Assembly: GCA_944389925.1 (NCBI GenBank)
Contig: CALXOD010000037.1
Location: forward strand, 1-64,000
Direction of reading: 5' to 3'
Source of the DNA: an uncultured Victivallaceae bacterium
GTDB taxonomy: Bacteria; Verrucomicrobiota; Lentisphaeria; Victivallales; Victivallaceae
DNA: 64,000 nt
A program made the translations under genes and the position numbers. Shown piece after piece: positions 1 through 8,605 of this stretch. Position 1 is the stretch's first letter; each line of letters begins with the position of its first letter. The notes under the pieces were generated by a model. That model did not search any database, had not been told where the DNA came from, and worked only from the letters and a program-made list of their open reading frames with translations.

Positions 1-487
1 CGATCTTCCGGTTGTGCGTGGAGACGGAAATCTGCGTATGCCGCAGATGTTCGGTAAATTTGATCACATGCGCTTCCGTGATTTGCGAAAACATCTTGAT
101 TCCTGGGCCGAGAAAACGGAGGAACTCCTCCAGCGTCGCTTCGTAGGAGAGCTGTTCCCGAACCGTGGCGGGAAGCGCCCGATTCGGATGATTGGCGTAG
201 GTTTCCCAGATCTTCGATACGGGCAGGGAACGGATCTGCGCGGCCATCTTGCGGGCGATTTTTACGTGGGTTGCGATCACCTCCGAATTGGTCGCCTGGA
301 CGATCGGAAGCAGTTCCCGCGCTTTGCGGATCGCCTCTTCCTGATTGGCGGTCTTCAAGCTGACGCATTTGCGTTCGCCGTTGATCTGATAGCGGAAGTA
401 GTAATTGCCGCCTTTACTCGTCTGATAGACGGTTCCGGTTTCCAGTTTGATGCGGTGAAGTTCAGAATCCATTTTGCGCCTTCCCAT
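1..487 (-). CDS. Tyrosine recombinase/integrase, N-terminal part (cut by window edge)
   Basis: The reading frame starts at the ATG ending at 487, with GGGAG about eight bases upstream, and stays open for 162 codons to the window edge; the catalytic half lies outside. The first part reads like an integrase arm-binding region (GTVYQTSKGGNYYFRYQ, then GERKCVSLKTANQEEA), where the chromosome arms are bound. The last part (FSQITEAHVIKFTEHLR followed by ISVSTHNRKI) matches the core-binding SAM-like domain of phage-type tyrosine recombinases. The catalytic R, H, R and Y residues cannot be seen. It lies just downstream of the tmRNA gene on the same strand, the classic position of an island integrase that uses ssrA as its attachment site. 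Activity is unknown because the gene is incomplete here. Confidence 0.8.
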   Translation of the reverse strand, partial: MGRRKMDSELHRIKLETGTVYQTSKGGNYYFRYQINGERKCVSLKTANQEEAIRKARELLPIVQATNSEVIATHVKIARKMAAQIRSLPVSKIWETYANHPNRALPATVREQLSYEATLEEFLRFLGPGIKMFSQITEAHVIKFTEHLRHTQISVSTHNRKI

Positions 488-555
488 GATCTGCTCCCGA
501 ATGACTGATTTGACTTAAAATAACTCGTCTGTCGGGAATTGGAAGCGTATATGGT

Positions 556-583
556 AAAAAACGGCAACGATTGTTGCCGTTTT
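556..583 (-). terminator. Rho-independent terminator after tmRNA
   Basis: An 11-base perfect inverted repeat (558-568 with 573-583, loop GATT on the + strand) built on AACGGCAAC/GTTGCCGTT is followed, on the minus strand, by a run of T. It sits a few bases past the CCA end of tmRNA and before the integrase. Its position after the 3' end of ssrA means that any integration crossover at the gene end must keep or replace it. Confidence 0.8.
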
Positions 584-594
584 GAGCTCAAAAC

Positions 595-951
595 TGGTGG
601 AGGTGGCGGGAGTTGAACCCGCGTGCCGACGAGATCCAGTGATGACTTCTACATGTATATTCGGTCTTTGATTTTTATCGTCCTTCACCGAAGCCGGCCG
701 ACAGGCCTGATTCCAGACTATTCATTCCTTTGATCTCACCTTGAACCGAATGACGATTGTTCAAAGCCAGGACGCTGAATGACGCCGCGATACCTTAGCA
801 TCCCTCGGGTACGGCGACGTGGCTGGACTTAAGCAGCCAGAGCAAACTCTTCGTTCGCAGTTATCGTTTTAATCGATGATTTACGAGGCCAACGATCATC
901 CTCGACATGCCATCAACACCCAACCGGGCCGGTCGAATCCGGAACACCCCC
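595..951 (-). ncRNA. ssrA: Transfer-messenger RNA (tmRNA)
   Basis: tmRNA rescues stalled ribosomes and tags the nascent chain for proteolysis together with SmpB. The 5' end reads GGGGGUGUUCCGGAUUCGAC, the family hallmark. The 3' end carries a T-arm (GGUUCAACUCCC), a seven-pair acceptor stem GGGGGUG/CACCUCC with one G-U, and an encoded ACCA. The tag frame in the middle ends in NEEFALAA followed by UAA, so the likely tag is ANEEFALAA with GCG as resume codon. The length of 357 bases is normal for one-piece tmRNA. A promoter lies just upstream and a hairpin terminator just downstream. Confidence 0.95.
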
Positions 952-966
952 AGAAGGTCAATAATT

Positions 967-994
967 ACTATATCTCGTTTCAGACAAATTGCAA
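967..994 (-). promoter_or_regulatory. Promoter for tmRNA
   Basis: On the minus strand TTGCAA (989-994) is followed after 16 bases by TATAGT (967-972). The mature tmRNA 5' end is 15 bases downstream of the -10, leaving a short leader for RNase P removal. Confidence 0.65.
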
Positions 995-1007
995 ATCGGC
1001 GTTTCCC

Positions 1008-3809
1008 TCATCCCCGTCGCCGGAAATTTACCCGGTAAGAGGCATGCGTCGGATTGGGCTCGTAATACAGCTCCGTATCGGCCGGGCCGGAAACTTCGAT
1101 CAGCAATTCATCCCCCTTTTTGCTCCAGGAAACCGTAACCGGTCCCCGGACTGTCCGGCGGGTTCCCGAGGCGTAGTGCAAGACATCTGTTAACGGGCTG
1201 ACCGCAAAGGCTGCTCCGCCCGGCCGGGTCATGCGCAGCCCCAGGACCAGACGCGGCAGAAAATACAGCGGTGCCGCCGACCAGCCGTGACAGTGGCTTC
1301 GGGTTGGAAACGGTGCCATCGTCGGCAGGGCCCCCGGAAATGTCTCCCAGACAGTAGTCGCACCTTCCTCCAGCATCGGCAGGTAATCGCGGTAAATGGC
1401 TTCCAGAATCTGTGGTCCCGCGCCAAGTTTTTCCATAGCCTGATAAGCGTACAGAGCGGCAAAGGGAGAGGAGACCGGAATCAAATCCGGGGACGGTTCC
1501 AGAACATTCTGTCGGACTTGTTCTGCATTTTCGGCATGGGTCAGGTCGAAAAGGACCGCCAGCATGGAGGTATGCACCGCCGCGTCCTGCGACCAGCCCG
1601 TCCCGTCCCGGTAATCCGGCCAGGTCCCCCGTACCGGATCATAGGCGCGGTCGATCGCTGCCGCCAGTTCCCGGCGGGCCCGGCGATAAACAGTACATTC
1701 TTCGGCATCTACGCCGATCGCTTCCGCACAGCGCAGCGCGGCGTCCAGCGCCCCTACCAGGAACATTGAGTTATACAACAGAGTTTCCTGGGTTGCGTCC
1801 GTTCGGCTCCAATCGAAAAGATTCCATAGCGGTTGACGCATCAGTCCGGTTGCCGGATCCAGCCAGGCAAGTGCGCCATCCAGATTTTTCTTCACCGACG
1901 GCCAGAGGGTCCGGACGAAGGCGAGATCTCCGGTTTCCTCCCGGTAATCGTCCACCGACAATCCCCACATGAAACTCCAGGCCGGCAGCAGACATTGCCA
2001 GCCGGAGGGAACCTGGCAACCCGTGATCGGGAAACGTTCCAGAGATTCCGCCGTCAGCTGCATGCAGCGGCGCGCCAGATCGTACGCCCCGAAATTCCCG
2101 AAAGCGAACAGGGCTTCGCTGCGGGCATCCCCCACCCACAGGGTTTGCTCATACAGCGGACAGTCGGTAAAAGTGTCTTCCATACAGAGTTTCAAGGTCC
2201 GCTCGGAAATTTCCCAGATTTTTTCCAGCCGGGCGTCGCTGCAGTGGAAGGTCCCTTCCGGTACGACCGGATAGGTGGATTCGATCAGGCGCAGATAGTC
2301 GAACCGCGTCGGGGATCCGGCGCCGCGGACCGTTACAAACAGATAACGTCCCGAGCGCCGCTCCAGTGAGGTGAAACGCTGATACCCGTCCCGGCAGATA
2401 TAACGCAACCCGTTGTGGTACCAGGTTCCGGTATGCTGGATTTCACCGTCGGGCGTGATGTATTCCACCGCGGCAATGTCGATAACCGTGCCGGCCGCCG
2501 CCTCCACAGCGAAATCCCAGTAACCGCAGTTCTGCTCTCCGAGGTCGAAGCACAGCTCCACATCACCATCCGGCAACGGAGATATCACAGTGGGCGCCCC
2601 ACCAGGATAAAGCATATTTTCCGGGGTTTCCACCGTGCCTGGCGGCAGCGGTGAGGGGACACGGTTCTGGAAACTCCAGTGTGCCGCGTCCCGGAAATAT
2701 TCGTCGGCATTGAGAAAATGGATATGGCCTTCCGCCGCCTCCAGCAGTGCTTCCGGGGTGGTCTGGGCGAACAGCCGGTCGCGCCATTCTCCGGCCTGCT
2801 GCTGATGGGTTCGTCCAGCTTCATTGCGCGGCGGATGGGGAATGTCAGGGATCAGGGCTGCCAGTTCCGGCGCTGTCAGAACCGCCACCCGGCCGCTGGC
2901 GTCAAACGGATTGCCCCAGTGCACCCCCGGCACCGGGGCTGCCGCCAGGGTGACGTCCTTGAAGTGAAAGCTTGCCGGCTGAGAGCACCACAGCAGGTTG
3001 CGTCCGGCACGAAGCGACAGGGTATTGCCTTCGACTGGAACGCCGTTCAATACGCAGCAGAGATTGCCTGTGGCAAAACGCACGGTGACATCCCGGTCTG
3101 CATCGACGGCGAAAGCGAGCAGGACCGGCAGCGCGTCGCTATGGTTTTCCGAAGACGATCCGGGGAAATACAGTTCCCGCGTTCCGATAGTAAAAACCTG
3201 CCATTCTCGTTCGACCTGGACTGCGCCGACAAAACGGCGCAGGAAAAATTCATGCCGGGTCAGCAGCGCCGATTCCCGGGGCACCAGACCGCTGTGACGA
3301 CATGGCACCGCCACTGCCGGGCGGAACGGTCCCGGGGCAATGCGGCCGTCGTATTCTTCAAACGGGCCACGCTGGACGGAATTTTTGGGGACGTTGCTCC
3401 GGCGTGCCCGGAACGGGGCTGCCTGCCAGGAGGAATCGGTGCGCATGGTCCATTCCTCCCCCGTGGCAGTACGGACTCGGAGCTCCGCCAGCAGTCCGGC
3501 CTGAAGCGGCAGCTGGTGAAACGTACCGCAGCCGAAATAACAGACCGTGATTTCCAGTACATTGCGTCCTTCCCGCAGGTGTCCGGTTAGCGACAGCCGG
3601 TCGAAACGGTAATGCTCGGGCCATCCGCGCGCGGGACCGTCGTTGAGCCATTCACCGTTGACCCGCAGCCGGTAGACGGTGTCGGCGGTGATGTCCAGTT
3701 CCGCCGCGGCAAAAGCGGGCAGATCGAATTCGCGGCGAAAGACCGCAGTCTGGTGGTAGCGGTTCAAACTTTCCTTGTCTGTCCAGATCCATTGCGCCTG
3801 TTCGATCAT
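1008..3809 (-). CDS. Alpha-L-rhamnosidase-like glycoside hydrolase (GH78 type)
   Basis: The predicted protein has 933 residues and starts at the ATG at 3809 with GAGGG six bases upstream; a GTG further up is less likely. The N-terminal part resembles the beta-sandwich domains of bacterial rhamnosidases (WIWTD, FRREFDLP, YRLRVNGEWLNDGPARGWPEHY). The middle holds the (alpha/alpha)6 barrel with the signature-like stretch FTDCPLYEQTLWVGDARSEA, corresponding to DCPQRDERxGWxGDA in GH78, with acidic residues that would serve in catalysis. The C-terminal domain ends the protein. No signal peptide is seen, so it probably acts on oligosaccharides in the cytoplasm. It would release terminal rhamnose from plant or bacterial glycans. 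The E/D spacing in the signature differs from textbook GH78, so the exact substrate is open. Confidence 0.8.
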   Translation of the reverse strand: MIEQAQWIWTDKESLNRYHQTAVFRREFDLPAFAAAELDITADTVYRLRVNGEWLNDGPARGWPEHYRFDRLSLTGHLREGRNVLEITVCYFGCGTFHQLPLQAGLLAELRVRTATGEEWTMRTDSSWQAAPFRARRSNVPKNSVQRGPFEEYDGRIAPGPFRPAVAVPCRHSGLVPRESALLTRHEFFLRRFVGAVQVEREWQVFTIGTRELYFPGSSSENHSDALPVLLAFAVDADRDVTVRFATGNLCCVLNGVPVEGNTLSLRAGRNLLWCSQPASFHFKDVTLAAAPVPGVHWGNPFDASGRVAVLTAPELAALIPDIPHPPRNEAGRTHQQQAGEWRDRLFAQTTPEALLEAAEGHIHFLNADEYFRDAAHWSFQNRVPSPLPPGTVETPENMLYPGGAPTVISPLPDGDVELCFDLGEQNCGYWDFAVEAAAGTVIDIAAVEYITPDGEIQHTGTWYHNGLRYICRDGYQRFTSLERRSGRYLFVTVRGAGSPTRFDYLRLIESTYPVVPEGTFHCSDARLEKIWEISERTLKLCMEDTFTDCPLYEQTLWVGDARSEALFAFGNFGAYDLARRCMQLTAESLERFPITGCQVPSGWQCLLPAWSFMWGLSVDDYREETGDLAFVRTLWPSVKKNLDGALAWLDPATGLMRQPLWNLFDWSRTDATQETLLYNSMFLVGALDAALRCAEAIGVDAEECTVYRRARRELAAAIDRAYDPVRGTWPDYRDGTGWSQDAAVHTSMLAVLFDLTHAENAEQVRQNVLEPSPDLIPVSSPFAALYAYQAMEKLGAGPQILEAIYRDYLPMLEEGATTVWETFPGALPTMAPFPTRSHCHGWSAAPLYFLPRLVLGLRMTRPGGAAFAVSPLTDVLHYASGTRRTVRGPVTVSWSKKGDELLIEVSGPADTELYYEPNPTHASYRVNFRRRG

Positions 3810-3856
3810 TTTTTCCCTCACTGTGAGTTATTGGACCGTCTTTCCCGCAACAAGAA

Positions 3857-3885
3857 ACAAAAAACTTCCCCCGGTCGGGGCAGTT
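3857..3885 (-). terminator. Terminator after the methyltransferase/MTHFR gene
   Basis: On the minus strand AACT-G-CCCC-GACC-GGGG-GA-AGTT forms a hairpin followed by a T run. It lies between the stop codon at 3899 and the rhamnosidase start, so the two genes are probably separate transcripts. Confidence 0.6.
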
Positions 3886-3898
3886 ATTTTTTATTCAT

Positions 3899-5740
3899 TT
3901 AGTCCGCGTGAACCGCCAGAGCCGTTTGCACATTGCCGAAGGGGGCACTGACCTGCACCCCCTGCACCCGGTCGCGGATCGCGGCAATGGATTCCCGGGC
4001 GATGGCAATGCCCAGCGCCCGTTGTTCCTCGCGACCGGTAGCGCGGGCCATCCGGATCATGACTTCATCCGGTACCACGACACCGGGAACCTCATTGCGC
4101 ATGAATTCGGCATTGCGGTAACTGGCCAGCGGCCAGATGCCTGCCAGCAGCGGCACATGCAGATGTTCGATCCGGTCGAGGAAGTCCAGAAGGGGTTTTA
4201 CGGCGAAAACGGGTTGAGTGATGATCAGTTCCGCACCTGCTTCGACTTTTTCACAGGTGCGGCGATATTCCCGTTCCGGATCGATGGCATTGGGATCGGC
4301 GCCGACGGCGATAACCGTGGACGTCGGTTGATTCATCTCCTTGCCGCCGAGGTCTACGCCGCGATTCATGCGGGCGGCGATCCGCGTCATGCCGATTGAA
4401 TCGACATCGAAAACGCCGGAGCTGAAAGGATAGTCCCCCAGTTTCGGCGGATCACCGGTGATGAAGAGGATGTTGCGGATGTTCCGGCAGGCGCAGCCGA
4501 GGAGTTCGGCCTGAAGTCCGAGCAGGCTGCGGTCCCGGCAGCAGAGATGCAGAACGGTTTCGATGCCGGCTTTTTCCTGAATTTCCAGTGCGGCGATCAG
4601 TGGCGAAATCCGGGCGCTGGCCCGCGGGCCGTCCGGCAGATTGACGGCATCAATGCCGGCATCCCGGCACAAAATGGCTTTTGCCACGGTATCAGCAAGA
4701 TCGAATCCGCGCGGCGGCGTGATTTCGACGGTGCGGATCCAGTCGCCGGCGGCCAGTTTTGCACCGAGGCGGGAACGTTCAGCCAGCGGCCGGGGTTCCA
4801 GCAGCGGTGCGGTGGGAGGATTTTCCAGCAGCACGGCGTGGTGTTCTGCCGCTCGGTTCATGGGTTTGACCGAGCGGGCCATGTCGCGGATGTGGCTGGG
4901 GGTGATGCCGCAACAGCCGCCGACGCCGCGGGCGCCGAGCTGGAGATAGCGCAGCGTATAGGTGCTGAAATATTCCGGACTGGTCAGATAGATGGTCCGG
5001 TTGTCCACCCGGCGGGGAAGGCCGGAGTTCGGCTGAACTACGAGCGGCAGGTCCAGGCTGGAGGCGATTTTCTCCACCGCACCGAGGGTGCTTTCCGGGC
5101 CGTCGCCGCAGTTCAGGCCCCAGGCGGCGGGCAGGGGGCCGTTCCGGAAATGCGCGGTCATGGTTGTGAAATCAGCTCCGTCCGGCGTTCGGGCGTTTTC
5201 GTCCAGCGCGAAACTGGGAAACCAGGCGAATCCGGGAAAGTGCTGATTCAAAACGGCAACCGTGGCGGCGGCGGTTCGTGCGTCGGAATCCGAATGCAGC
5301 GATTCGAAAATCAGGAAATCCGCTCCGGCCTCCAGCAATGCCGTTCCCTGTTCTACAAGGATTTTTACCGCTTCTCCCGGATCCTCCGTCGAGAATGCGT
5401 CAAAGCCCACCGGTCCCACGGCGCCGGCCACCAGAATGTCCGTACCGCCCGCCTCCCGGGCCAGCCGGACGCCGGCGGCGTTGATGGCGGCGGTCTGTTC
5501 ACCGAGTCCGAAGTGGGTCAACTTATGACGGTTGGCATTGAAGGTGTTGGTAGTGAGCACTTCGGCACCGGCTTCGGCATATTGTCGATGGATGTCGGTG
5601 ATAACGTCGGGAGCGGTCAGAGAGAGCTGCTCGAACGAGGTGTTGATAAAATAATTTCGGCGATAAATCTCCGTACCTACGCCGCCGTCGAAAATCAGTA
5701 CCCGGCTCTGCAGGCACGTCGTCAAATCCTCCCGGTTCAT
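3899..5740 (-). CDS. Bifunctional homocysteine S-methyltransferase / methylenetetrahydrofolate reductase
   Basis: The protein has 613 residues and two enzymes in one chain, as in YitJ-type proteins. Residues about 1-290 form the homocysteine S-methyltransferase barrel (FDGGVGTEIYRRNYF near the start; zinc-binding cysteines in NCGDG and GGCCG). Residues about 330-613 are a MTHFR barrel (VEITPPRGFD, FITGDPPK, ITQPVF). Together they would reduce methylene-THF and methylate homocysteine to methionine in the cytoplasm; there is no cobalamin domain, so it is not a full MetH. The start at 5740 is chosen because GGGAGAA lies upstream and family homology begins there, although the frame is open for a further 969 bases upstream without homology. 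A promoter fits this start. Confidence 0.88.
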   Translation of the reverse strand: MNREDLTTCLQSRVLIFDGGVGTEIYRRNYFINTSFEQLSLTAPDVITDIHRQYAEAGAEVLTTNTFNANRHKLTHFGLGEQTAAINAAGVRLAREAGGTDILVAGAVGPVGFDAFSTEDPGEAVKILVEQGTALLEAGADFLIFESLHSDSDARTAAATVAVLNQHFPGFAWFPSFALDENARTPDGADFTTMTAHFRNGPLPAAWGLNCGDGPESTLGAVEKIASSLDLPLVVQPNSGLPRRVDNRTIYLTSPEYFSTYTLRYLQLGARGVGGCCGITPSHIRDMARSVKPMNRAAEHHAVLLENPPTAPLLEPRPLAERSRLGAKLAAGDWIRTVEITPPRGFDLADTVAKAILCRDAGIDAVNLPDGPRASARISPLIAALEIQEKAGIETVLHLCCRDRSLLGLQAELLGCACRNIRNILFITGDPPKLGDYPFSSGVFDVDSIGMTRIAARMNRGVDLGGKEMNQPTSTVIAVGADPNAIDPEREYRRTCEKVEAGAELIITQPVFAVKPLLDFLDRIEHLHVPLLAGIWPLASYRNAEFMRNEVPGVVVPDEVMIRMARATGREEQRALGIAIARESIAAIRDRVQGVQVSAPFGNVQTALAVHAD

Positions 5741-5782
5741 GCAAGTTCTCCCATGGTGTTTCTCCGTTTCTTGGACCGCGAT

Positions 5783-5810
5783 AATATACTCTCGAAACCG
5801 CCGCTCACAA
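5783..5810 (-). promoter_or_regulatory. Promoter for the methyltransferase/MTHFR gene
   Basis: On the minus strand TTGTGA (5805-5810), 16 bases, TATATT (5783-5788). It lies about 40 bases before the ATG at 5740 and inside the upstream part of the long open frame, which supports the shorter protein. Confidence 0.65.
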
Positions 5811-5920
5811 ATCCGCTTGTGTAAAAAATCCGCCGCTATGCAATATTGAGAATGAGAAAGAGCCCCACCTGCCGCATTCGGCCGGTGCGGGAAACGCGAC
5901 GCAATGCAGGGAGGATGCCG

Positions 5921-6826
5921 ATGAAACTTGCCGCTATGCTGGATCCACGGTTGATTTTTGTCGATGTTCCGGGGAATGACCGTCGGGAGATTTACCGGGA
6001 GATTCTCCGGAGGGCCGCATCGGTTCTGCCCCCGTTGCCGATAGAAGAGACCTGCCGGGCCATGATGGCTGCGGAGGATGCCTTGTGTATTCCCGGACGC
6101 GGAGTGGCCATGCCGCACCTCAAATGTGCGGAGACGGGATCTCTTTATACGATCGTGGCGATTTTGCGCGCGCCGGTACTGTTGCACGAGTATGATGAAG
6201 CGCCGAGCCGAATTGTGATTATGTCGCTGGCGCCGCTGTATGAGACGGAGGTGTATTTGAAGACACTTTCGGCCCTGGTGCGTTTTCTGAGCGGCAGCGT
6301 CAATCGGGAAAAGCTGTTTGCCGCGCGCAGTGGCGAAGAGGTGTTGACAGTATTGCGGGAAAGCGATGCCGAGGTGCGCAAGGTGATCACCGCCGCCGAG
6401 CTGCTGGAGCCGATGCCCCGCACGGTGCGTGCCGGGGATGCTCTGGCTGCGGTCTGGGATATTCTGATCCGTGACAGAGTGGCGGTTGTACCGGTGGTGG
6501 ATGAGCGCGGTCGGTTGATCGGTGAAGTGCCTGGACTGGAGGTGGTGCGCCGTTTCATTCCGCAATATATGCTGATGATGGAGAATTTGACGGTGCTGGA
6601 GAGCATCGAGCCGCTCAGTCGGATGTTTCGGGATGAGGAACAGCATCGGGTTGCCGATTACATGCGCCCTCCGTCGCTGGTGGTGACGGACCGGACGCCG
6701 CTGGTACAATTCACGGTTCGGATGGCCAGAGAGGCGATTCCCACGGCCTTTGTCGTGGACGACGCGCGGCGGCTGCTTGGGGTCGTGACGCTCGGGAGCA
6801 TTGTCCGCATGATGATGCGCGGATGA
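5921..6826 (+). CDS. PTS EIIA (fructose/nitrogen type) fused to a CBS-domain pair, copy 1
   Basis: The protein has 301 residues. The start at 5921 has GGAGG six bases upstream and gives the same MKLA beginning as its paralogue at 17864. Residues 1-150 look like a PTS EIIA type-2 domain with the phosphorylatable histidine at about 66 (GRGVAMPHLK). Residues about 155-301 hold two CBS motifs (VAVVPVVDERGRLIGEV and IPTAFVVDDARRLLGVV), which usually bind adenine nucleotides. No EIIB, EIIC, HPr or EI is in the window, so a regulatory role like PtsN is more likely than sugar uptake. It is followed after 21 bases by the MEMO-like gene and may be cotranscribed with it. The target is unknown. Confidence 0.82.
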   Translation: MKLAAMLDPRLIFVDVPGNDRREIYREILRRAASVLPPLPIEETCRAMMAAEDALCIPGRGVAMPHLKCAETGSLYTIVAILRAPVLLHEYDEAPSRIVIMSLAPLYETEVYLKTLSALVRFLSGSVNREKLFAARSGEEVLTVLRESDAEVRKVITAAELLEPMPRTVRAGDALAAVWDILIRDRVAVVPVVDERGRLIGEVPGLEVVRRFIPQYMLMMENLTVLESIEPLSRMFRDEEQHRVADYMRPPSLVVTDRTPLVQFTVRMAREAIPTAFVVDDARRLLGVVTLGSIVRMMMRG

Positions 6827-6847
6827 GAATCTCCGGGAGGTGCGGCC

Positions 6848-7729
6848 ATGCCGATGCGGGATGAGAAAAAAGTCCGGATGCCGGTGGTTGCCGGTCAGTT
6901 CTACGATGGGGATCCGCTGCAGTTACGGCGTCGGCTGATGGAGACGGAGGCGGCTTTCCCGGTGCCGGTGGCAGCGGGGGAAGCGTTGCCCCGTGCGGTG
7001 ATTTTGCCTCACGCAGGATATATGTTTTCGCTGAAGACCGCATTCAAAACACTCCGCTTGGCTGCCCGGGGAAAATTCCGGCGGGTGGTGCTGCTGGCGC
7101 CGTCGCACCGGGTGGGATTCCGGGGCCTGGCGTTGTCGCCGTATGATACGATGCGGACGCCCTTCGGGGATCTGCCGGTGGACCGCGATGCCGCGACGGT
7201 GCTGGCGGAACGGGCGCCGGGGGTGTTTGCCGTGCGGGAGGATGCTCATTGCGCCGAGCACGCGCTGGAGGTGCAGCTGCCGCTGCTGCAATATTTTTTC
7301 GGCGCGGTGGAAGTGTTGCCGCTGGTCTGCGGTGGATTGTCCGGGGCGCTGCTGGCGAAAGCGGCAGATTGTCTGACGGGAGAATGGCGGGCGGATACGT
7401 TGTGGGTAATCAGTTCGGATTTTACCCACTACGGGCCGCGGTTCGACTATGTGCCGTTCCGGGAAGAGGTGGCGGAAAATCTGCGCCGGCTCGACGGCGG
7501 TGCGATCGATCGGATCTGTCGCCGTGATGCGGCGGGACTGACGGCATATTGGCAGCAGACCGGGGCGACGATCTGTGGGATTTTCGGTATTCTGTTGCTG
7601 CTGGCAGTGCTTGACCGGGTGGACCCGGGAAAGGTACTGCGTGGTGAAATGGCGGATTACTCGAACAGCGGGGAGCTGACCGGCGACTGGGGCGACTGCG
7701 TCAGTTATGCGGGAGTGGTTTTCCGGTAA
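6848..7729 (+). CDS. MEMO-like protein (AmmeMemoRadiSam system protein B family)
   Basis: The 293-residue length and motifs fit the MEMO1 family, a dioxygenase-related fold. Typical stretches are the opening RMPVVAGQFYDGDPLQLRR, the histidine-containing PHAGYMFS, LLAPSHRVGF, DAHCAEHALEVQLPLLQ and ISSDFTHYGPRF. The histidines in PHAGY, AEHALE and the FTHY region are the residues expected at the family metal/active site. In bacteria this family often pairs with AMMECR1-like and a specific radical SAM protein, but its reaction is not firmly known. GGGAGG precedes the ATG. It lies behind the EIIA-CBS gene and faces a convergent radical SAM gene ten bases away. Confidence 0.85.
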   Translation: MPMRDEKKVRMPVVAGQFYDGDPLQLRRRLMETEAAFPVPVAAGEALPRAVILPHAGYMFSLKTAFKTLRLAARGKFRRVVLLAPSHRVGFRGLALSPYDTMRTPFGDLPVDRDAATVLAERAPGVFAVREDAHCAEHALEVQLPLLQYFFGAVEVLPLVCGGLSGALLAKAADCLTGEWRADTLWVISSDFTHYGPRFDYVPFREEVAENLRRLDGGAIDRICRRDAAGLTAYWQQTGATICGIFGILLLLAVLDRVDPGKVLRGEMADYSNSGELTGDWGDCVSYAGVVFR

Positions 7730-7738
7730 TTGCGTTTT

Positions 7739-8605
7739 TTACAGAAAGAGCGGTGTCGCGCCTTCGCCGCTGCGGCCCAACCGTCCGGATGCCAGTTCGG
7801 CATCGAGTTGCCGGATCAGCAGTTCGCGGTCCTGCGGCAGGCGCCCCGCCAGCGGCACCGGGTTGGAGGTATGGTTGGCGCGGAAGACCGTGCGGGTCAG
7901 GGCGAGATGCCGCAGCAGCTCCCGGAGTTCTTCTGTTGCTTCATATTCAGAGACGGGTTCGAAGCCGGGGGGCGGAGGCAGGCCAGGAAGACGGATGTAA
8001 CGCAGGGCCGACAGCAGGCGCGGCTGCATCCGATTTAACAGGGCGGCGGTCCGGGCGATGTGTTTTTCGCGGTATTTTTTGCCACCCAGCCCGATTAATA
8101 CCATGACCGAACAGTGGAAGCCGAGGCGCTGGGCGGTTATGACGGCATCGGTCATGGCGTCGGCTTGTTCCATTTTTCCGAACAGATCCAGAATTTCCTG
8201 ACAACCGCTTTCCAGTCCGACATAGAGAGTGTGGAGTTTATGCCGCCGCAGGTTTGCCAGCGCCGCCTCACCCGCGGCCAGAATGGAACTGCCGTTGGCA
8301 TAGGTGTTGACGCGGGCGAGGCGCGGGAAGTTTTGTTCTGCGGCGCTCAGGTAGCGCAGTAGCCGTTCAGAGGGCAGAGCCATGCAGTCGCCGTCGGCCA
8401 GAAAGATTCTCCGGGTATCCGGGTAGAGGTGACCGGCTCTGGTGATTTCCGCGAGGAATTCCGGTTCGGGGCGGATCTGGTAACGGATCCCTTTGTACAT
8501 GCCGCAGAAACGGCAGTGGTTGTGCGGGCAGCCGTAAGCCGCCTGCAGAATCAGACTGTCCGCTTCCGCAGGCGGACGAAATAAAGGTTCCCGATATTGC
8601 AGCAT
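7739..8605 (-). CDS. Radical SAM protein (Elp3/B12-independent type)
   Basis: The 288-residue protein carries the iron-sulfur motif near residue 30 as CPHNHCRFC (C-x4-C-x2-C) followed by GMYKG, a pattern found in a family of uncharacterised radical SAM enzymes and not the usual C-x3-C-x2-C. Later motifs fit the SAM barrel: FLADGDCMAL, RVNTYANGSS, LYVGLESGCQEIL and VMVLIGLGG. The C-terminal third is family specific. It should cleave S-adenosylmethionine to start a radical reaction on an unknown substrate. It is convergent with the MEMO-like gene but lacks the PflA-like features of the radical SAM partner named in that system, so a shared function is not shown. Confidence 0.82.
   Translation of the reverse strand: MLQYREPLFRPPAEADSLILQAAYGCPHNHCRFCGMYKGIRYQIRPEPEFLAEITRAGHLYPDTRRIFLADGDCMALPSERLLRYLSAAEQNFPRLARVNTYANGSSILAAGEAALANLRRHKLHTLYVGLESGCQEILDLFGKMEQADAMTDAVITAQRLGFHCSVMVLIGLGGKKYREKHIARTAALLNRMQPRLLSALRYIRLPGLPPPPGFEPVSEYEATEELRELLRHLALTRTVFRANHTSNPVPLAGRLPQDRELLIRQLDAELASGRLGRSGEGATPLFL

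Noticed and set aside
2679-3590. 303-residue + strand frame opposite the rhamnosidase
   Set aside because: Antisense shadow in GC-rich sequence; no ribosome site and no recognisable motif.
3899-5740. Full cobalamin-dependent MetH
   Set aside because: No cobalamin-binding or activation domain; the second half is MTHFR.
5741-6709. Long upstream extension of the methyltransferase/MTHFR frame
   Set aside because: The extra 323 residues are rich in His, Arg and Gln with no family match and lie antisense to the EIIA-CBS gene; the ribosome site and promoter fit the start at 5740.
7739-8605. Radical SAM gene as the AmrS partner of MEMO
   Set aside because: Its cysteine spacing and motifs fit another radical SAM family; adjacency alone is not enough.
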